The notes under the pieces are model-generated. The model did no database searches. It saw nothing but the letters and a program-made list of their open reading frames with translations, and had not been told where the DNA came from. This document shows positions 38,383 to 46,754 of a stretch of 64,000 bases of DNA, piece by piece; position 1 is the stretch's first letter, and each line of letters begins with the position of its first letter. Origin of the DNA: an uncultured Flavobacteriales bacterium (lineage in GTDB: Bacteria; Bacteroidota; Bacteroidia; Flavobacteriales_D; Parvicellaceae); assembly GCA_943788115.1 (NCBI GenBank), contig CALSPA010000003.1:186001-250000 (forward strand). Reading direction: 5' to 3'. The position numbers and the translations under genes were made by a program.

Positions 38383-39381
38383 ATGGTTAAATCAATATTA
38401 TATATACACTTAAGTATACTTTTTTTTTCTTACTCAGTTCTTGGACAAGAAAAATTAAATCCATCTAATAGTAAAACACTTGTAATTCTTGAAGTACTTA
38501 ACCCTAATGAATCGCCATACAAAAATGCTGAAGTTATGTTAAAAGACAATAACATGAATGAGTTTAAAGCAACAACTAATAGCAAGGGTGTTTTAAAAGT
38601 ATTAGTACCAGTTGGAAACAAATACATGGTTAACTGCAGTGATTTAAAAAATGAACTTTTAATCAATATAAGCAACAGAGAATACGCTACTTGGTCTGGT
38701 ACTAGATACACCCATAGGTTTATAGAGTTTACTTTTAATTTTAAAGATTATCAAAATAAACCGGTTGGTCAAGAAAAGATATTTACAGTTTTAGATTCTG
38801 GAGATACATTAGTTGAAGAAACCAATCAATATGGGAATGCTAAATTTTTCGTCCCTATTGATAGAGCCTTTAACGTAAGTACAAAGCACAAGGTTATTAA
38901 GAGTTTTGAGATTCCTGATGATGGCTATGAAGCAATTTCACTAAACTTTAAATATCGAGGACAAAGTAGCAAAGCCATTGAAAAAGAACAAAAAGAAGCC
39001 CAATTGGCTCAGATTGAATATGAGAAACAAAAAAAAATAAGAGATTCCATAAGTGCACATGAAGATTCTATTCGTTCAACTCAACCTACAGTCATAATAT
39101 TTTTTGCTTCAGATAGAGAAATGAGGCATCTTGGTGAAATAAGCGTATTTGATGGTAACAAAGAAGGTGATAAGCTTGGAACTGTTAATTCTGTTTGGAG
39201 TTGTCACTCAGGTCCAGCAGTTAAAGATGCAGAGGTGAAATTTGAAAAAATGAAAGGTCATTATTCTTACTATGCAAAAAGTAGTCAAGGTTACGAGTGG
39301 GAGGGTTCTTATGAAATAACGGGTGGCGGATGGGAACGAATAATTTTAGAAATCAGTGATGGTAAAAAAGCTATGAATTAA
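38383..39381 (+). CDS. Secreted protein with two carboxypeptidase-regulatory-like domains and a coiled coil
   Basis: 332 residues. The signal peptide ends near 21 (YSVLGQE). Two beta-sandwich repeats follow at about 30-105 and 108-195 (PYKNAEVMLKDNNMNEFKAT and GDTLVEETNQYGNAKFFVP), each with the look of CarboxypepD_reg or Ig-like spacer domains. A charged coiled coil (KAIEKEQKEAQLAQIEYEKQ, about 200-225) then leads to a C-terminal beta region with conserved Trp residues. No T9SS sorting domain is present. A periplasmic or surface structural role is likely but not provable. The upstream 248-bp gap holds the two tRNA-side inverted repeats and no exact -7 motif. Confidence 0.75.
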   Translation: MVKSILYIHLSILFFSYSVLGQEKLNPSNSKTLVILEVLNPNESPYKNAEVMLKDNNMNEFKATTNSKGVLKVLVPVGNKYMVNCSDLKNELLINISNREYATWSGTRYTHRFIEFTFNFKDYQNKPVGQEKIFTVLDSGDTLVEETNQYGNAKFFVPIDRAFNVSTKHKVIKSFEIPDDGYEAISLNFKYRGQSSKAIEKEQKEAQLAQIEYEKQKKIRDSISAHEDSIRSTQPTVIIFFASDREMRHLGEISVFDGNKEGDKLGTVNSVWSCHSGPAVKDAEVKFEKMKGHYSYYAKSSQGYEWEGSYEITGGGWERIILEISDGKKAMN

Positions 39382-39401
39382 CCCTTTTATTATATTATAC
39401 A

Positions 39402-40040
39402 ATGGCAGAAATAAAAAACATAATATTTGATTTGGGAGGGGTAATATTAAACATTAACTACAATCTTACTTCAAAATATTTTGAGAATTTAGGTGCGGTA
39501 AATTTTGACAAGCTTTACAGTCAAGCTAAACAAGAAGACATCTTTAATAAATTTGAGACAGGACAAATTAGTCCATCTATTTTTAGGCAAGAATTAAACA
39601 GCTTAATGAAATTAAATATTTCCGATGAAAAATTTGATATTTCTTGGAACGCTATGCTTCTAGATTTGCCAGTTAAAAGACTTGAGTTAATAAAATCTTT
39701 AAATACTTCTTACAATATTTTTCTGCTAAGCAATACAAATGAGATTCACATAAAGGCCTTTAAGAAAATAATAAATAAAGAAATTGGTTATTCTAACTTT
39801 ACATCGTCTTTTAAAAAGTGCTATTATTCTTCTGAAATAGGATTAAGAAAGCCAAACATTGATTGTTTTAATTTTGTATTAAAGCAAAACAACCTAAATG
39901 CACATGAGACACTATTCATAGACGACTCAAATCAACACATAAAAGGCGCAAATAAGGCAGGACTAAAGACTTATTATTTAAAAAAGAACGAAGATCTAAC
40001 TAACGTCTTTCCTGACACAATTCAACTAAAACTCCGTTAG
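39402..40040 (+). CDS. HAD-superfamily phosphatase (YihX-like)
   Basis: 212 residues. Motif I is IIFDLGGVIL, with the nucleophile Asp10 and Gly in place of the usual second Asp, as in the YihX/epoxide-hydrolase-like HAD-IA group. Motif II is FLLSNTNEIH, motif III ends SEIGLRKPN, and motif IV is LFIDDSNQHIKGA. YihX-type members dephosphorylate sugar phosphates; the substrate here is unknown. Its 3' end overlaps the epimerase gene on the other strand by 41 bases (40000-40040). It starts 20 bp after the preceding secreted-protein gene and may be in one transcript with it. Confidence 0.9.
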   Translation: MAEIKNIIFDLGGVILNINYNLTSKYFENLGAVNFDKLYSQAKQEDIFNKFETGQISPSIFRQELNSLMKLNISDEKFDISWNAMLLDLPVKRLELIKSLNTSYNIFLLSNTNEIHIKAFKKIINKEIGYSNFTSSFKKCYYSSEIGLRKPNIDCFNFVLKQNNLNAHETLFIDDSNQHIKGANKAGLKTYYLKKNEDLTNVFPDTIQLKLR

Positions 40041-40401
40041 TAGATTTAGGGTGTAAAAAACAAACTAATTTATTGTCTGCTCCTTTTTTATAATTCTCAT
40101 TAATTATTGTAAATCCTTCTTTTTTTAATCGAATAATTTCTTTTTCTATGTCTTCGACATTAAAAGCCAAGTGATGGACTCCTTCACCTCTTTTTTTTAT
40201 ATACTTCGTAATCGCACTATTTTCATTAGTGGCCTCCAATAATTCTATTTTACTCTCTCCAACTTGAAAAAATGAGGTTTTAACACCTTCACTTTCAACA
40301 GTTTCTATCTTATAATTTTCTTTTCCTAATAGCTTTTTAAAAAGTTGATTTGCCGAATCTAGATTTTCAACTGCAATGCCTATGTGCTCGATTTTATTCA
40401 T
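40000..40401 (-). CDS. mce: Methylmalonyl-CoA epimerase
   Basis: 133 residues in the vicinal-oxygen-chelate fold. Metal ligands are in IEHIGIAVENLD (His6), GEGVHHLAFNVED (second His) and GVLVELCQ (Glu); KSTNGVLVEL is the family ending. It interconverts the R and S forms of methylmalonyl-CoA, linking propionyl-CoA and succinyl-CoA. Bacteroidota usually place it near methylmalonyl-CoA mutase or alone; here it is alone. It overlaps the HAD gene tail in convergent orientation. Its promoter is not obvious because a terminator lies immediately upstream (40409-40436). Confidence 0.93.
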   Translation of the reverse strand: MNKIEHIGIAVENLDSANQLFKKLLGKENYKIETVESEGVKTSFFQVGESKIELLEATNENSAITKYIKKRGEGVHHLAFNVEDIEKEIIRLKKEGFTIINENYKKGADNKLVCFLHPKSTNGVLVELCQERR

Positions 40402-40408
40402 TTTGAGG

Positions 40409-40436
40409 TAAAAAAAATCCCCCTAATAAGGAGGAT
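40409..40436 (-). terminator. Intrinsic terminator after the 40459-41256 gene
   Basis: In the minus direction ATCCTCC / GGGGGAT (one G-T pair) with a TTATTA loop is followed by eight T bases, 22 bp after the stop of the secreted-protein gene and just before mce. Confidence 0.8.
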
Positions 40437-40458
40437 GTTAATTCTATTTCTTTGGAAA

Positions 40459-41256
40459 TTATTTCTTATTAACTACTTCTCCTGTTTTAGAATCGTAATT
40501 AATATAATAAAGCCCTTTTTTAAGGTTGGTAACTCCAATGTTTTTTCCGTAACCTTTCTTAACTAAATTACCATATGTATCATAAATTTCATACAAGGTT
40601 TCTGCTGTAAACTCTAAGTTATCTTTAACCCTAGGATTAGGGATTGAAATTGCAGCAATGTCAGAAGTGAAATCCGTAGATGGTGAAATCCTTGGCTTTC
40701 CTGTATAATCTATTTGTTTAACTCTATACTTATTGTCTCCTGAGTGTGGTGAAATTTTAAAATCATAAGAATGTGTTCCTGGATCTCCAACTCCATCAAC
40801 CTCACCTGCTTTAACCCACTTACTCCAACGGTATTGTTCTATAACATAAGTAAGTTTTCCTTGCTCACCAGAAGTTTTCCATTGAAGAACTTGGTCTTCA
40901 TTTATATTTATACTGATTGTTTCAAATGTACTTCTAGGCCTTAAAACCTCTGGATTTAAAACTTTAGGAAGACAATCTAGTTTATGCTGAATTTTCACAG
41001 TAACTGGCTCACCTACTTTAAGGCTTAAATTTGAAAAATCTATTTCAAAAGCACTTGAATTTACTTGGTCGGTTGTTACATCACCATTTACATATACAGC
41101 AATAACACAAAAACCTACGCCAGATCCAGAAAAAGGATTTTGAACATATAAATTTTTGCCTTGATAATGTCCTTCGTGGATAATACTTGTCTCGTTGTTT
41201 TGTCCCAAAACAAGCGTAGAAATCGATAATAAAAGAAGTAGAAGTTTACTTTTCAT
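40459..41256 (-). CDS. Secreted protein with fibronectin-like region and degenerate T9SS-like tail
   Basis: 265 residues. A signal peptide ends near residue 18 (TLVLGQ). An N-terminal beta domain (about 30-110) is followed by a fibronectin-III-like block with QVLQWKTSGEQGKLTYVIEQ and NKYRVKQIDYTGKPR, which in this phylum usually precedes the T9SS sorting domain. The end (SIPNPRVKDNLEFTAE ... LKKGLYYINYD) keeps the IPNP and KGxYxI marks of a type A sorting domain but is shortened. It is probably exported by the T9SS. A good promoter overlaps its start region and a terminator follows. Confidence 0.8.
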   Translation of the reverse strand: MKSKLLLLLLSISTLVLGQNNETSIIHEGHYQGKNLYVQNPFSGSGVGFCVIAVYVNGDVTTDQVNSSAFEIDFSNLSLKVGEPVTVKIQHKLDCLPKVLNPEVLRPRSTFETISININEDQVLQWKTSGEQGKLTYVIEQYRWSKWVKAGEVDGVGDPGTHSYDFKISPHSGDNKYRVKQIDYTGKPRISPSTDFTSDIAAISIPNPRVKDNLEFTAETLYEIYDTYGNLVKKGYGKNIGVTNLKKGLYYINYDSKTGEVVNKK

Positions 41257-41261
41257 TTAAA

Positions 41262-41293
41262 CAAAGCTAATATATTCTTACTTTATGCAACAA
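41262..41293 (-). promoter_or_regulatory. Bacteroidota-type promoter giving a nearly leaderless transcript
   Basis: On the minus strand TAGCTTTG (41269-41262) fits TAnnTTTG exactly, and TTG boxes lie 18 and 21 bases upstream (41290-41288 and 41293-41291). With the usual distance, transcription would begin at or within a few bases of the ATG at 41256. Confidence 0.55.
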
Positions 41294-41472
41294 TAATAAG
41301 TGCAATTTTAAACAAAACAAAATAATAAATCATCCTTTTTTTTTAAAATTTACATTCAAAATATAATTCTATTATCATAATCTTACTTAACATCTTTGAT
41401 AAATTACAATTAAAGTGTATTCTTGTATTATTGTTTTACATTACAAATTCACCCTCACAAAGTACTTTTAAA

Positions 41473-43272
41473 ATGTGTATTAAATTTTTAACAAAAAAAT
41501 CATTATTGCTCTTTACTGTTACTCTTATTGCTTTTTCAGGATGCAATAACAAAGGTGCAGATTCAATTAATGATTCTAACAACAGAACCTCAATTGGAGG
41601 TGATGCTATATATGGTGGGAATTTATGTGTTTCTGAAGAAGAATCCTTTCGATCTATTTTCCCAGGTAAAATAGAAGATGCTACTTCCGCAAAAATAGCA
41701 AGTCAAATACACGATGGGCTTGTTAATTTCAATTCTAAAGATTTAACAATTAGTCCATCAATAGCTAAAGATTGGTCCATTAATGAAGACCAAACAGAAT
41801 ACACCTTCTTTTTAAGGAACAATGTTTATTTTCATGATGACCCTTGTTTTTCAAACAATAAAGGAAGAAAGGTAACTGCGAATGATTTTAAATTTGCATT
41901 TGAATTGCTTTGCTCTAACAATTTTGAAGTTTCATTCAACATGTTTATCGACAAAATTGTTGGTGCTAATGAATTTAAAAACGGCAGTGCTGAATCTATA
42001 GCTGGATTAACCATCTTAAACGACTCTACATTAACCATTAAGCTTAATGAACCTCATTCCTCTTTTATTTACAACTTAGCCATGCCAAATAGTTCTGTTA
42101 TTGCTAAAGAAGCTTTCGAAGCTTATGGGATATCAATGACTGTTGGCGCTGGACCTTTTAAATTTACTGAGTCTGAAAATGAATTAACGGATTTATATTT
42201 AGTTTATAATGAAAATTATTACATGAAAGATAGCTATGGCAATAAACTACCTTACTTAGATTCAGTTCACTTTCAATTTATTCCATCTAAGGTAGCCGAG
42301 CTAGAATTATTTAAGTCTAAAGACCTTTCAATTATATATGGACTTCCTCCTAATAAAATTGCTGAAGTTTTCTCTGAAAATAGCGCGAATTTCACAAATA
42401 GACCTCCTAAAACATATGTAAATCAAGAACACGAACTAATTACCCAATATTATGAGTTTAACTCAAAGATTCCTCCTTTTGATAATCCGCTTGTAAGAAA
42501 AGCTTTTAATTATGCTATAGATAAGAAAAAGATAATTTCTACAACTCTTAATGGTCAAGGAGCTGTTGGAGACAAAGGAATGACGCCAGAAGTTTTGTTA
42601 TTTAAAAAGTATGATTACAACAGAATTAATGGTTATGATTTTGACCCATTAAAAGCAAGAAAACTACTTGCTGATGCTGGCTATCCAAATGGAAAGGACT
42701 TTCCTGTTGTTACTCTTGAATTAAATCTTGGAGGTAATACACATGTAATGGTAGCTCAAGAAATTCAGCACCAACTTAATGCCGTTCTTAACATTTGGAT
42801 TGAAATTGAACAAGTAAGTTTCACAGATAAAATTGAACATTCCAAATACGGTAAATCAGAAATGTTTCGCTCAGCATGGGTGGCAGACTTTCCGTCTCCC
42901 GAATCATTCCTTAGTTTGTTTTATGGAGAAAATGTTCCTTCATCTCTTGATGAACCATCGTATCCAAATACTACACGTTATAAAAACTCAACTTTTGATT
43001 CTCTTTTCGTAGCAGGAACAAAAATGAAATCCGAAGCTGATCGTTTTGAATATTTTGCAGAAGCTGAAAGAATAATGATGGAAGATGCTCCAGTAATTAT
43101 TTTATGGTATCAAGAGAATTACACTTTGTATCACTCAGAAATAAGAAACTTTCACTACAATGCGATAGAATACTTTGATTTCAGCAATGTATTTATTAAA
43201 ACATTAACTGCCGAAGAATATGAGAAAATGGAAGCTGAGTGGGCCAATCCAGACAATTCAAAGGTTAAGTAG
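41473..43272 (+). CDS. Peptide/oligopeptide ABC-transporter substrate-binding lipoprotein (SBP family 5)
   Basis: About 599 residues. I start at ATG 41473 rather than the upstream TTG (41431), because this gives a clean lipoprotein signal (KKSLLLFTVTLIAFSGC). Family-5 solute-binding features are DLTISPSIAKDWSINEDQTE, the FHDDP / RKVTANDFKFAFELL region, ELDSVHFQFIP-type segments, NPLVRKAFNYAIDKKKI and the C-terminal PVIILWYQENYTLYH. It binds peptides or related solutes in the periplasm, but no permease or ATPase genes are next to it, so it may work with transporters encoded elsewhere or act in sensing or cell-wall peptide recycling. It ends one base from the convergent lipoprotein gene. Confidence 0.88.
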   Translation: MCIKFLTKKSLLLFTVTLIAFSGCNNKGADSINDSNNRTSIGGDAIYGGNLCVSEEESFRSIFPGKIEDATSAKIASQIHDGLVNFNSKDLTISPSIAKDWSINEDQTEYTFFLRNNVYFHDDPCFSNNKGRKVTANDFKFAFELLCSNNFEVSFNMFIDKIVGANEFKNGSAESIAGLTILNDSTLTIKLNEPHSSFIYNLAMPNSSVIAKEAFEAYGISMTVGAGPFKFTESENELTDLYLVYNENYYMKDSYGNKLPYLDSVHFQFIPSKVAELELFKSKDLSIIYGLPPNKIAEVFSENSANFTNRPPKTYVNQEHELITQYYEFNSKIPPFDNPLVRKAFNYAIDKKKIISTTLNGQGAVGDKGMTPEVLLFKKYDYNRINGYDFDPLKARKLLADAGYPNGKDFPVVTLELNLGGNTHVMVAQEIQHQLNAVLNIWIEIEQVSFTDKIEHSKYGKSEMFRSAWVADFPSPESFLSLFYGENVPSSLDEPSYPNTTRYKNSTFDSLFVAGTKMKSEADRFEYFAEAERIMMEDAPVIILWYQENYTLYHSEIRNFHYNAIEYFDFSNVFIKTLTAEEYEKMEAEWANPDNSKVK

Positions 43273-43273
43273 A

Positions 43274-43897
43274 TTATTTTGCACTAAGCGCTGAAGCCAT
43301 CATTTTAGAAATTGTAGGTTTTCTGAAATCTCCCATTTCATGGCTTCTAAAGACAACATTACTTCCATTAATATTACGAGCACAATAAAAGTGGTAATTA
43401 GGTAGTAAAGCTATTTCTTTATCGTCTAGCGTTGTGTTTCCAGATTTTAAGATTTTAGAATATAACAACGTGTTTTCTGTTTGCTCATGGTATCTAAAGT
43501 CAAAAATCACTTTTTGATATTCATGTTCAGCTAATTCTTTTTCTACTCCAAAACCTTCTTCTCCCATGTCCTCAATCACAAGGTGCCAGTACTTGTTTCC
43601 AGGTACTTTAATTTCCCATCTAGCTTCGCCATCATTGTGAATGATTTCTGGGGGGGTAAAACGAGGCAAATCATCTTCATCAGTAAAATAAAGTTCAGGA
43701 ATGAAAATAGTAGTGTTTAGCTCATATTCAGCCATTGAAAATTCACGTAACCCGTCTAGGTTAATTTCATTTTTAGGTGCTTGTTCAACAACTAGAGAGT
43801 CATCGTTTTCAATTAAAGCCTCTTCTTTTGTGGTTGAATTACAAGAAAAAAAGAAAGGAATAATGCCAAATAAAATAATAAGTCTATTGTTGTTCAT
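43274..43897 (-). CDS. Small lipoprotein of unknown function
   Basis: 207 residues with a lipoprotein signal (LIILFGIIPFFFSC, lipobox FFSC). The mature protein opens with an acidic spacer and continues with a compact alpha/beta region (EARWEIKVPGNKYWHLVIED, KVIFDFRYHEQTENTLLYSK, LLPNYHFYCARNINGSNVVF). I do not recognise a family. It is convergent with the SBP gene and has its own promoter-like -7 element 15 bp upstream of the ATG. It is likely monocistronic. Confidence 0.8.
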   Translation of the reverse strand: MNNNRLIILFGIIPFFFSCNSTTKEEALIENDDSLVVEQAPKNEINLDGLREFSMAEYELNTTIFIPELYFTDEDDLPRFTPPEIIHNDGEARWEIKVPGNKYWHLVIEDMGEEGFGVEKELAEHEYQKVIFDFRYHEQTENTLLYSKILKSGNTTLDDKEIALLPNYHFYCARNINGSNVVFRSHEMGDFRKPTISKMMASALSAK

Positions 43898-43911
43898 GGT
43901 AGTTTTTTTGC

Positions 43912-43919
43912 CAAAGATA
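43912..43919 (-). promoter_or_regulatory. Candidate -7 element for the lipoprotein gene
   Basis: On the minus strand TATCTTTG is an exact TAnnTTTG match. Transcription would start about 8 bases before the ATG at 43897. A TTG -33 box is not evident. Confidence 0.45.
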
Positions 43920-43938
43920 TAATTATTAAAATGAATAT

Positions 43939-45207
43939 TTAATTTAATACGTAACGAAGAGTAGATCGAGTTCTTTGTTTGATTAATATGTTTTTATTTT
44001 TCAAATTCTCAGGGAAAATATGATTTTCATATTGTCTAATTGTAAGTAAATCTACATTCTCATTGTATTTTACATTGTATGTTTCGGACAATTCATCAAT
44101 TAAATTTTTTAACATTGCTTTTTTCATGTTCGCACAAACAGAAAAATTTAATGCTGAGTTTTGCATTAAATGAACTTTAAGACCGCTTTTAGAAAATAAA
44201 TGGAAAATTTCGCTAATGTGATCTTCCATTATAAAAGAAAAGTCTTTCGGACTGATTGAGATTAACAATTGATTTTTATTATAAATATATGATGGTTGAT
44301 TTGCGTCACAACTTTCATCAGATTGAATAATAGTTCCTGAGCTTTCTGGATCGATAAAAGATTTAATTCTTAAAGGGATATTTTTGTTTTGAAGGGGTTT
44401 AAGCGTTTTGGGATGGATAACAGATGCTCCAAAATAGCTCAACTCAATGGCTTCTTTAAATGAAATTTTATCAATTTTTAGTGGGTTATCAAATTCTTTT
44501 GGATCAGCATTTAACAGCCCTGCCACATCTTTCCAAATAAAAACTTCTTTCGCATCAAGGGCCCAAGCAAGAATAGCCGCTGAAAAATCAGATCCTTCCC
44601 TTCCAAGTGTGGTTGTCATCCCTGTATTGGTGTGCCCAATAAATCCTTGTGTAACAACACAATCTAATGAATTATTCTCTTTGAATTTATTTAGAATTCT
44701 ATCCTTAACTAAAGTCTTTGTTTTAGGCCAATCTATTCTAGCATTCTGATAATGATTAGAAGTCCTGATTGTCTTTCTAGCATCATTCCATTTGCAATTA
44801 ATATTACTTATTTTTAAAGCTTCAGCGAATATTAGAGTTGACCAAAGTTCACCAAATGATACAATTTGATCATACTCAAAAGCTTTATGCTCACTCGGTT
44901 CTTTTTCGATTTGCTTTTTCAATTCATTAAATGACTCTGAGAAAACATCGTTACATCGCCTTGTTTGTTTTCCTAATTCAGCTATTAAACTAGTATGAAA
45001 TTTATACAGCTTTTCTAACGTGTGCTCGATACCTTTAACGTCTTTTATTATATATGCAGCCCATAATTCTTCTAATGAATTAGTAGTTTTTCCCATTGCT
45101 GAAACTACAATAACTAATGGCCCATCAAATGTCTTAGTTATGTTAATCGCGTTTTTTAATGCCTCAGCATTTTTCACAGATGCCCCACCAAATTTAAAAA
45201 CTATCAT
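43939..45207 (-). CDS. lysC: Aspartate kinase
   Basis: 422 residues, monofunctional. The kinase opens with VFKFGGASVKNAEAL, then VIVVSAMGKTTN. TTLGREGSDFSAAILAWALD is the catalytic and nucleotide-binding block, and the substrate region YFGASVIHPKTLKPLQNKNI follows. An ACT-like regulatory region occupies the C-terminal third. It phosphorylates aspartate, the first step toward lysine, threonine, methionine and diaminopimelate. It lies two bases after the GNAT gene on the same strand, so the two are co-transcribed. A Gly-Ala variant (KFGGASV) replaces the usual KFGGTSV, as is common in Bacteroidota. Confidence 0.93.
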   Translation of the reverse strand: MIVFKFGGASVKNAEALKNAINITKTFDGPLVIVVSAMGKTTNSLEELWAAYIIKDVKGIEHTLEKLYKFHTSLIAELGKQTRRCNDVFSESFNELKKQIEKEPSEHKAFEYDQIVSFGELWSTLIFAEALKISNINCKWNDARKTIRTSNHYQNARIDWPKTKTLVKDRILNKFKENNSLDCVVTQGFIGHTNTGMTTTLGREGSDFSAAILAWALDAKEVFIWKDVAGLLNADPKEFDNPLKIDKISFKEAIELSYFGASVIHPKTLKPLQNKNIPLRIKSFIDPESSGTIIQSDESCDANQPSYIYNKNQLLISISPKDFSFIMEDHISEIFHLFSKSGLKVHLMQNSALNFSVCANMKKAMLKNLIDELSETYNVKYNENVDLLTIRQYENHIFPENLKNKNILIKQRTRSTLRYVLN

Positions 45208-45209
45208 AC

Positions 45210-45680
45210 TTAAAAATTTTTCAAATCTAATTCAAAAAGTCTTCCATTAAGCCATTCCCCATCAAGACTTGCTTTATATTTCTCATAAAAAGCGATTGCG
45301 CTAGAATTCCAATCCAATACCTGCCAATCGAGTCTTTTGACCCCTCTTGCTTTTGCCTCCTTAATTATCTCATTAAACAAAATACTTCCAAGCCCTTTCC
45401 TTCTTAATTTAGGTTTAATCATAATGTCTTCCAAATAAAGTGTTGCTCCTTTCCAGGTTGAATAACCTTGGTAAAAAAAGGCATACCCACAAATTTCATT
45501 TTTGTATTCAGCTATTATTACTTCAAAAAGCTTCTTTGAACCAAAACCATCTTGTTTTAATTGATTGACGGTAGTATTTACTTCTTGTTCAGCGTTTTCA
45601 AATTTTGCTAACTCTTTTATCATTAACAAAACATCTTTCATGTCATCAATTTCACCTTTACGAATGATTAAATCTTTCAT
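45210..45680 (-). CDS. GNAT-family N-acetyltransferase
   Basis: 156 residues. The acetyl-CoA pyrophosphate loop motif is present as [17 protein letters not shown] (R-R-K-G-x-G/A), with the TLYLEDIMI strand before it and [20 protein letters not shown] toward the C-terminus. It is close to the diamine/spermidine-type or ribosomal-protein-type small GNATs, but the substrate is not clear. The ATG at 45680 lies after a TAAATTTG -7-like element (45731-45738). It precedes aspartate kinase by two bases. Confidence 0.88.
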   Translation of the reverse strand: MKDLIIRKGEIDDMKDVLLMIKELAKFENAEQEVNTTVNQLKQDGFGSKKLFEVIIAEYKNEICGYAFFYQGYSTWKGATLYLEDIMIKPKLRRKGLGSILFNEIIKEAKARGVKRLDWQVLDWNSSAIAFYEKYKASLDGEWLNGRLFELDLKNF

Positions 45681-45730
45681 TCTTTCTCTTTTTTTTCTAT
45701 AATTTACTTAAAATCTTCGATATTTGACCT

Positions 45731-45738
45731 CAAATTTA
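45731..45738 (-). promoter_or_regulatory. Candidate -7 element for the GNAT-lysC unit
   Basis: On the minus strand TAAATTTG matches TAnnTTTG, about 50 bases before the GNAT ATG at 45680. No TTG box at the right distance. The same spacer must also hold the fbp promoter; GATATTTG (45719-45726) is one mismatch from consensus on the plus strand. Confidence 0.4.
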
Positions 45739-45746
45739 AAACTGCT

Positions 45747-46754
45747 ATGAAAAACCAGACCCTTGGAGAATTTATTATAGATACTCAAAAAGATTTCCCT
45801 GGTTCAACAGGTGAGCTTTCTAAAATACTTAGCTCCATTCGATTGGCCGCTAAATTAGTTAGCCATGAAACAAATAAAGCTGGGCTAGCAAAACACATTT
45901 TAGGTGCTGCTGGATCTGAGAATGTTCAAGGAGAGCAACAACAAAAATTAGATGTATATGCCAACAATCAATTCATTGAAGCTCTTAAAGCTAGAGAAGT
46001 TGTTTGTGGAATAGGTTCTGAAGAAAATGATGAGTTCATTTCATTTGAAGAAGATTCTTGTAAAAATGGTAAATACGTTGTTTTAATGGATCCATTAGAT
46101 GGCTCCTCTAACATTGACGTTAACGTTTCTATTGGAACTATTTTTAGTGTCTTTGAAAGATGCTCTGAATTAGGAACATTGGCTAAAAAAGAAGACTTTT
46201 TACAAAAAGGAACCAAACAAGTTGCTGCTGGCTATGTAATTTACGGCTCATCAACTATGCTTGTTTATTCTACAGGAAATGGTGTAAATGGGTTTACATT
46301 CGACCCTAGTATTGGTGTTTTCTTTCTTTCTCATCCAAACATGAAATTCCCAGAAAAAGCTAGTATTTTTTCAATTAATGAGGGCAATCTAAACATCTCT
46401 TCCTCTAAAATTCAAGAGTATGTGGCCTACTGTAAAGAAAACAACCCCTCATCATCAAGACCATATACAGCGAGGTATATCGGCTCTTTGGTTGCTGATT
46501 TCCATAGAAACTTAATTAAAGGGGGTGTTTATTTATATCCTGATACAACTAAAGCTCCTAATGGAAAACTTCGTCTTCTATATGAATGCTCTCCGCTAGC
46601 TTTCATTGCTGAACAAGCTGGAGGAAAAGCCATTAGTAATAACGAAAGGATATTAGATATTCAGCCTGAAGACTTACATCAAAGAGTTCCACTTTATATT
46701 GGTTCAAGCAATATGATTAATGAACTAGAAGCTATTTTAAATCGTGGAAATTAA
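45747..46754 (+). CDS. fbp: Class I fructose-1,6-bisphosphatase
   Basis: 335 residues. The metal-binding signature [20 protein letters not shown] (about 115-134) is exact for class I enzymes, with [10 protein letters not shown] upstream and the [12 protein letters not shown] AMP/phosphate region downstream. It removes phosphate from fructose-1,6-bisphosphate, the key gluconeogenic step, complementing the Entner-Doudoroff route at the left edge of the window. Its last 11 bases overlap the GTG start of mfd, which suggests the two genes share a transcript. Confidence 0.95.
   Translation: MKNQTLGEFIIDTQKDFPGSTGELSKILSSIRLAAKLVSHETNKAGLAKHILGAAGSENVQGEQQQKLDVYANNQFIEALKAREVVCGIGSEENDEFISFEEDSCKNGKYVVLMDPLDGSSNIDVNVSIGTIFSVFERCSELGTLAKKEDFLQKGTKQVAAGYVIYGSSTMLVYSTGNGVNGFTFDPSIGVFFLSHPNMKFPEKASIFSINEGNLNISSSKIQEYVAYCKENNPSSSRPYTARYIGSLVADFHRNLIKGGVYLYPDTTKAPNGKLRLLYECSPLAFIAEQAGGKAISNNERILDIQPEDLHQRVPLYIGSSNMINELEAILNRGN

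Noticed and set aside
41431..41472. Upstream TTG start for the peptide-binding lipoprotein
   Set aside because: It would add 14 residues before an otherwise perfect lipoprotein signal that begins at ATG 41473.
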